Below, piece by piece: positions 60,263-64,000 of a stretch of DNA of 64,000 nt. The stretch is taken from positions 18,111,501 through 18,175,500 of the forward strand of contig NC_091966.1 of assembly GCF_036711975.1 (NCBI RefSeq), in the 5' to 3' direction. The position numbers and the translations under genes were made by a program. The notes under the pieces are model-generated. The model was not told where the DNA came from and searched no databases. It saw nothing but the letters and a program-made list of their open reading frames with translations. Each line of letters opens with the position of its first letter. The stretch's first letter is position 1. This stretch comes from Onthophagus taurus (taxonomy: Eukaryota; Arthropoda; Insecta; Coleoptera; Scarabaeidae).

Positions 60263-60339
60263 ACCACCACCATCTGCGCCCCCGGTTTATACACACGCCA
60301 ATATTGAATATAATTATGCTTATCCACGCATTCATACAG
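60237..60339 (+). CDS. First coding exon, PPPY/PSAP-containing (LITAF-like?) protein
   Basis: 34 codons plus one base end at ACAG/GTAAAAC. The peptide MKSMPPPYEPPPSAPPVYTH then NIEYNYAYPRIHT combines a PPxY motif (binds NEDD4-family WW domains) and PSAP (binds TSG101). That pair is characteristic of the N-terminus of LITAF-type endosomal proteins, but the cysteine-rich LITAF domain is not in the window, so identity is inferred. A phase-compatible acceptor at 61318/61319 would add about 34 residues to a stop at 61425; that exon has no known domain and may be false. Confidence 0.6.
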
Positions 60340-61600
60340 GTAAAACAAACTTCAAATTATAAATAATTATATTAATAATTTTTTTTAAATTAGGATGTTG
60401 GTTGTTTTCACTATTTTATTTATGTTAAGATTATATGTAAAGAAAAACAAATTTATATTCGAATATTAAGAGGGAATATATTGCAGAGAATCAAAAATTT
60501 ATTTTACACTTTTTGATTTAAAGGTTCTACAATCTTTTAAAATAGATTTTAAAGAATTTCAATTTTAAACTTTGCTTAAATATTTATTTATATTTTGAAT
60601 GAGGTCGGTGATGTCAGTTTTAATACCACGAAATCAAACGAATTAGTGGATACATTTAAGAATGCTGTTAATGTTAGTGATAATTAATTTTTTTAATATT
60701 TGTTTATCAATTTATTAACAACGTTATTATCAATTTTCTGCTAATAGCTGAAATCGTATTCTTGCGTTTTAAAGTGATTTCGTTTGGGCATTTGATTCGG
60801 TTTAATTTCATCTAAGGACTTTCAATTTTTTCGCAATAGAAGATAAACTGTTGGAACTAATGATATTTTCGACAATGGATTACTATAAAAAACTTTTAGA
60901 AAGTTAACATTATACTTATTGACGAAATACATATTTTCGACCTTGATACAAGATAAAAAACTATTTAATTATTCTTGATCTCTTTCGATATCTGCAGATT
61001 TAGGAATAACATCTTTATTTATAGACAACATTGGTAGTGACCCATAGCACAGAATATTCAGAATAAGTTATTATTCTGTGCCTATAGCATCTATGGCAGC
61101 GATTTTTAGTTCAATAATGAAATCATTTTATTAGAAAAAATCATTTATTTCGAACTTAAAAACATTTTACTAGCAATAATGAGTACATAATGAAAAGAAA
61201 TGTGGAATGTGATGACTGCATCTGTTTTTCATTTAAAATTATTTCCATGCGTGGATCTACGTTTCGAATACATAAAAGCAAATTTGTTTTCTAGTGACAA
61301 AAGTCGATTCTTATACAGGTGACTTTTCTTCCAAGTTTAGTATGGAGATCTCGAAAACTAGCGGAGATAGAGAGACGACTAAATGGGAAAGAATTGAGTG
61401 CGGGAAGTTAGACCCCCATTTTTGATTTTTAAATTTTTCATTGTTGTTCTAGATTGTTCTAGAGTTGTTCTACATTGTTCCAAAGCGGCAAATAGAAAAA
61501 ATAAAAACTCGGCGAGAAAACCAAAAAAACGGGTTTTTCGACTAGCCCCCCATTTTTGGAAAAATCTGATTTTGTTAGTTGTTCTGGGTTGTTCTAGTTA
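60340..61600. other. Intron-like stretch without recognised gene
   Basis: AT-rich. 61430-61600 is less so and has repeated TTGTTCTAG/TTGTTCTA words. Probably the first intron of the 60237 gene. Confidence 0.45.
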
Positions 61601-61906
61601 GGGCCGGTTTATCAATATCAAGTTAAATCTGTTAGATACGCAACTCATGGATAAACTTGCCTAACAGATAACCTCAGTGAACCGTTTATCCAGCAACTTT
61701 CTACCCGACAGGCAGCAACCTACAAGATAGATCATAGATGGTACCCCTGAGTGTTAACATTAGAAACGGAAATGAAACGTAATTGGTGAAATTTGAATAA
61801 TTGACTTTAGTTTATGAAGTTGATATAAACAGCTGATCGTGTTTTGGAGGTTATCATTCCCGTGTGCTTTCGATATTGTGCTTTGTTTTCGAAAACCTCT
61901 TTTATA

Positions 61907-62110
61907 ATGGAATTCCTACATAAATATTTATTAGACAGCGATAAAGTTGAGGATATTGTCCAACTCTTAAATTATAAACGACGACCATGTATTATAAAAG
62001 AAAGACAAAAGTCAAAAACACTTTGAGGAGTTGGACCACCACCTTTTTTTGTTAGATTTCGGTTAAAAAAGGACACAGTTTTGTCAATCTTGGTTAAAAT
62101 TGAGACGAGA
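61907..62110 (+). pseudogene. HARBI1-like transposase N-terminus
   Basis: MEFLHKYLLDSDKVEDIVQL and KRRPCIIKERQ are followed, after a one-base shift in a T run, by FFVRFRLKKDTVLSILVKIE, the conserved FRLxKxTVxxLLxxIE helix of Harbinger nucleases. The catalytic DDE domain is absent. Confidence 0.65.
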
Positions 62111-62180
62111 TTATACTGTATTAGATTATAGATTATATTATTTTTTTTTTAATTACTAGATTATTATTTATTTTTTATAA

Positions 62181-62269
62181 CATTTTTATATTCGTTTGCC
62201 AAATCCACAAGCAAGTTCTTTTCTGCTGTACTAAAATTTGATGATCTTTTCTTTCTCTTGCTTATCCAT
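62181..62269 (-). pseudogene. Harbinger Myb/SANT-like accessory protein fragment
   Basis: The minus strand gives KRSSNFSTAEKNLLVDLANE followed by YKN, the first helix of a SANT/Myb-like (MSANTD-type) domain, after a probable frameshift near an ATG at 62269. Truncated after about 30 residues. Confidence 0.6.
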
Positions 62270-62721
62270 CACCACAATTATAAGCTTAATTTATTTTTGA
62301 CGTTGTATTTTAATTTTATTGTCATTTTCTTTCACCAAGCAACCAAACTTGTGCTCACATTTTTTTATAGGCTGTCAAAAAGCCTAATAACTAATAAACA
62401 TAGGTCCGAAAATGGACCATTTTCGAGATATTCAAAGATTTAGTTTCATAAGTTGATATTGTTAACGTCATGAATTTTAATTTGTTTTTATAATAATTAA
62501 GTGGTTACTATGATTACGATAAGTGGTCTAATTAAAAAAAATAATAATTGTTTGCGAAATTATTATTTTACTATTTAATTTAATAAAACTATTAAGTATA
62601 TATAATTAAGTTTATTGCTACAAAATCAGCATTCATTCCACAAACAATTAAATTTTAACAATACTACAATTACATATATCACATTACAATACAATACATT
62701 TTATTTCCTAAACTATTAAGT

Positions 62722-62952
62722 ATGGCTCCTATTAATTACTCCAAGGAAGAAATGGCGGATATGGTGTATTGTTACGGACTAGCCGATGGAAATGCGTCGT
62801 TAGCAGCTCGTCATTACGCGCAAAGGTTCCCGAACAGACGATTGCCTAATAGTCACACCTTTAGCAGACTATTTCTCAGATTAAAAGAAACTGGAAGCGT
62901 AACCCACAGCCCTTCCACGGAGAGACATTACACAAGTAGTGCGCATATTTAA
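62722..62952 (+). pseudogene. DUF4817 domain fragment of a transposase
   Basis: NYSKEEMADMVYCYGLADGN, AARHYAQRFPNRRLPNSHTF and FSRLFLRLKETGSV match DUF4817, the N-terminal helix-turn-helix of insect Tc1-like transposases. The frame ends after 76 residues and no DDE domain follows. 62271-62721 and 62953-63317 hold nothing else recognisable. Confidence 0.8.
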
Positions 62953-63317
62953 CATTTATTATGACATGATTCTTTTACAATTTGTTAAATATTCGTTGAT
63001 TTTATGCTGGTTGAAAGATTTTTTTCGACAATCTTTGTTACTTGTTTTGTTAAATTATTAATGAATTGTATTAATTAGCTTAATATTAACTTGTTATTTA
63101 TTAAACTTTATCTTAACCATCGTAACCATGGTAATCATATAATTACTGCATCTAAATCGTTACAATTAATGATGTTAACAATAGGTCAACTTATGAAACT
63201 AAAATTTTGAATATCTCGAAAATGTTCGGCAAGAAGTATCTTCGACCGATAACCGTGGGAGGCAAATTTAAAACGATCTATTCGGGGTGAACGGTCAAAT
63301 AAGCACAGGAACAACTT

Positions 63318-63650
63318 TTTACAATTTGCTAATATATTTCGGTTGTCGAATTACAACCTTCATCAGAGCGAATTACATTTGTTGTTTATAAAGTGGATAA
63401 ACCAAAAACATTATTGAACACATTACATAGATATTATTACGTTTGATTAAATTAAAACTTGGACTTAAAAGTTAAAATCATTGAGACGAACGAGATACAC
63501 GTTAAAATTTTACTTGAAATTTCAAGTTTTAATTTAATCAAACGTAATAATATCTATGTAATGTGTTCAATAATGTTTTTGGTTTATCCACTTCATAAAC
63601 AACAAATGTAATTCGCTCTGATGAAGGTTGTAATTCGACAACCGAAATAC
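63318..63650. repeat. Inverted pair of PLE termini
   Basis: Arms at about 63334-63451 and 63524-63649 are inverted copies (TATTATTACGTTTGATTAAA, CATTTGTTGTTTATAAAG) with a roughly 70-bp centre. Each contains the hammerhead core. No PLE ORF remains, so this looks like the two terminal blocks of an element whose body was lost. Confidence 0.75.
63322..63376 (-). ncRNA. Hammerhead ribozyme motif, PLE-F left
   Basis: Minus strand: GUAAUUCGCU, CUGAUGA (63366-63360), A, stem II GGUUGU/ACAACC (six perfect pairs), GAAA, UAUAUU, AGCAAAUUG. Stem I pairs over about eight bases with one mismatch. The right copy (63610-63647) has the core and stem II but loses the stem I 3' strand where the next repeat begins. 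Confidence 0.65.
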
Positions 63651-63945
63651 AGGGTGTCACACAAAAAACGCCCCAAGCTGTAACTCTGTCATTTACAGTC
63701 CGATTTTCATGAGTGAGGTAACAAATGAAATGGTTTGATGAATACTATGATGCATGCTACAAATAAATTTTTTCCAAGACCATCTTCAATTTTAAACGAT
63801 TATTAACTTTTGTTTTTCAAATTGCTCCATATATTTTTCTTCGCGTCATTGGATGGAGATTGTTTTTCTGAATCCATTGATGTACAATACATCCATTTTG
63901 AAAGTAATTTTAGCAAAGAAAAGACACCTGTATACAGGGTGGTTC
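63648..63945. repeat. Short repeat bounded by TACAGGGTG motifs
   Basis: ATACAGGGTGTCACACAAAA at the left and TACAGGGTGGTTCAG near 63935. Non-coding. The sequence to 64000 is the start of another unit. Confidence 0.5.
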
Positions 63946-64000
63946 AGTTTATAATCGGGAAATTTTACTAGGATGCAGTACTTGCTAAAATAAAACATGT

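Larger units (their letters stand above)
61601..62270. mobile_element. PIF/Harbinger transposon remnant
   Basis: Starts TTA/GGGCCGGTTTATCAATATC, a Harbinger-type terminus next to TTA. It contains the start of a HARBI1-like transposase on plus and, facing it, the start of a Myb/SANT-like accessory ORF on minus, the two-gene arrangement of this superfamily. The middle of both genes and the right end are missing. Confidence 0.7.

Noticed and set aside
61319..61425. Second exon of the PPPY/PSAP gene
   Set aside because: Phase and acceptor fit, but no known domain and no match to LITAF; insufficient to annotate.

Overview
The window is animal nuclear DNA, most likely from an insect. It is AT-rich, with spliced genes whose introns are filled by many kinds of mobile element: Penelope-like elements (PLEs), hAT, PIF/Harbinger, pogo/Tigger, Tc1-like, Mutator-like, Ty3/gypsy and several LINE families. 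Tetraspan DUF4728-like proteins and DUF4817 transposase fragments are typical of insects. A beetle is plausible, but the sequence alone does not prove it. There is no operon, phage or CRISPR feature.

Four host genes can be supported. (1) Plus strand, 6983-22111: a five-exon, 5'-incomplete gene for a four-pass membrane protein resembling the insect DUF4728/pasiflora family, with a 14.2 kb intron. (2) Minus strand, 33858-50752: a USP38/USP35-type ubiquitin-specific protease of about 687 residues in two coding exons separated by a 14.8 kb intron, with a probable non-coding first exon and an NRF1-type promoter motif. (3) Minus strand, 59173-59781: an intronless SOSS-B/NABP2 single-stranded-DNA-binding protein. 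(4) Plus strand, 60237-60339: a first coding exon with PPPY and PSAP motifs, possibly of a LITAF-like protein, running divergently from gene 3 out of a shared roughly 450 bp promoter.

Mobile DNA by region. 1-5.6 kb: a LINE split by a long-TIR DNA transposon with TSD TCA, a dead hAT with an exact 8-bp TSD, and LINE debris. 7.2-21.5 kb (intron of gene 1): PLE-A, PLE-B inside a large inverted repeat, a Mutator-like fragment, PLE-C and two LINE tails. 23-33 kb: a ZBED-type hAT cut up by PLE-D and by a 5.6 kb PLE composite that itself holds two LINEs. 34.7-49.5 kb (intron of gene 2): a Ty3/gypsy element with 153-bp LTRs, foldback elements, a deleted Tigger carrying a nested palindrome, and a seven-copy 239-bp satellite. 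52-58 kb: more foldbacks, a Tc1-like transposase and a second Ty3 remnant. 61.6-64 kb: Harbinger, DUF4817 and PLE ends.

The most notable unlisted structure is a recurrent RNA motif. Most PLE ends carry a compact hammerhead-ribozyme core (CUGANGA, stem II, GAAA, a tiny or absent stem III, and complementary stem I arms). Hammerheads in PLEs are already known as a class, so the interest lies in having several divergent families in one locus. Nearly every mobile ORF is frameshifted or truncated. Coordinates of repeats are read by eye and may be off by several bases.
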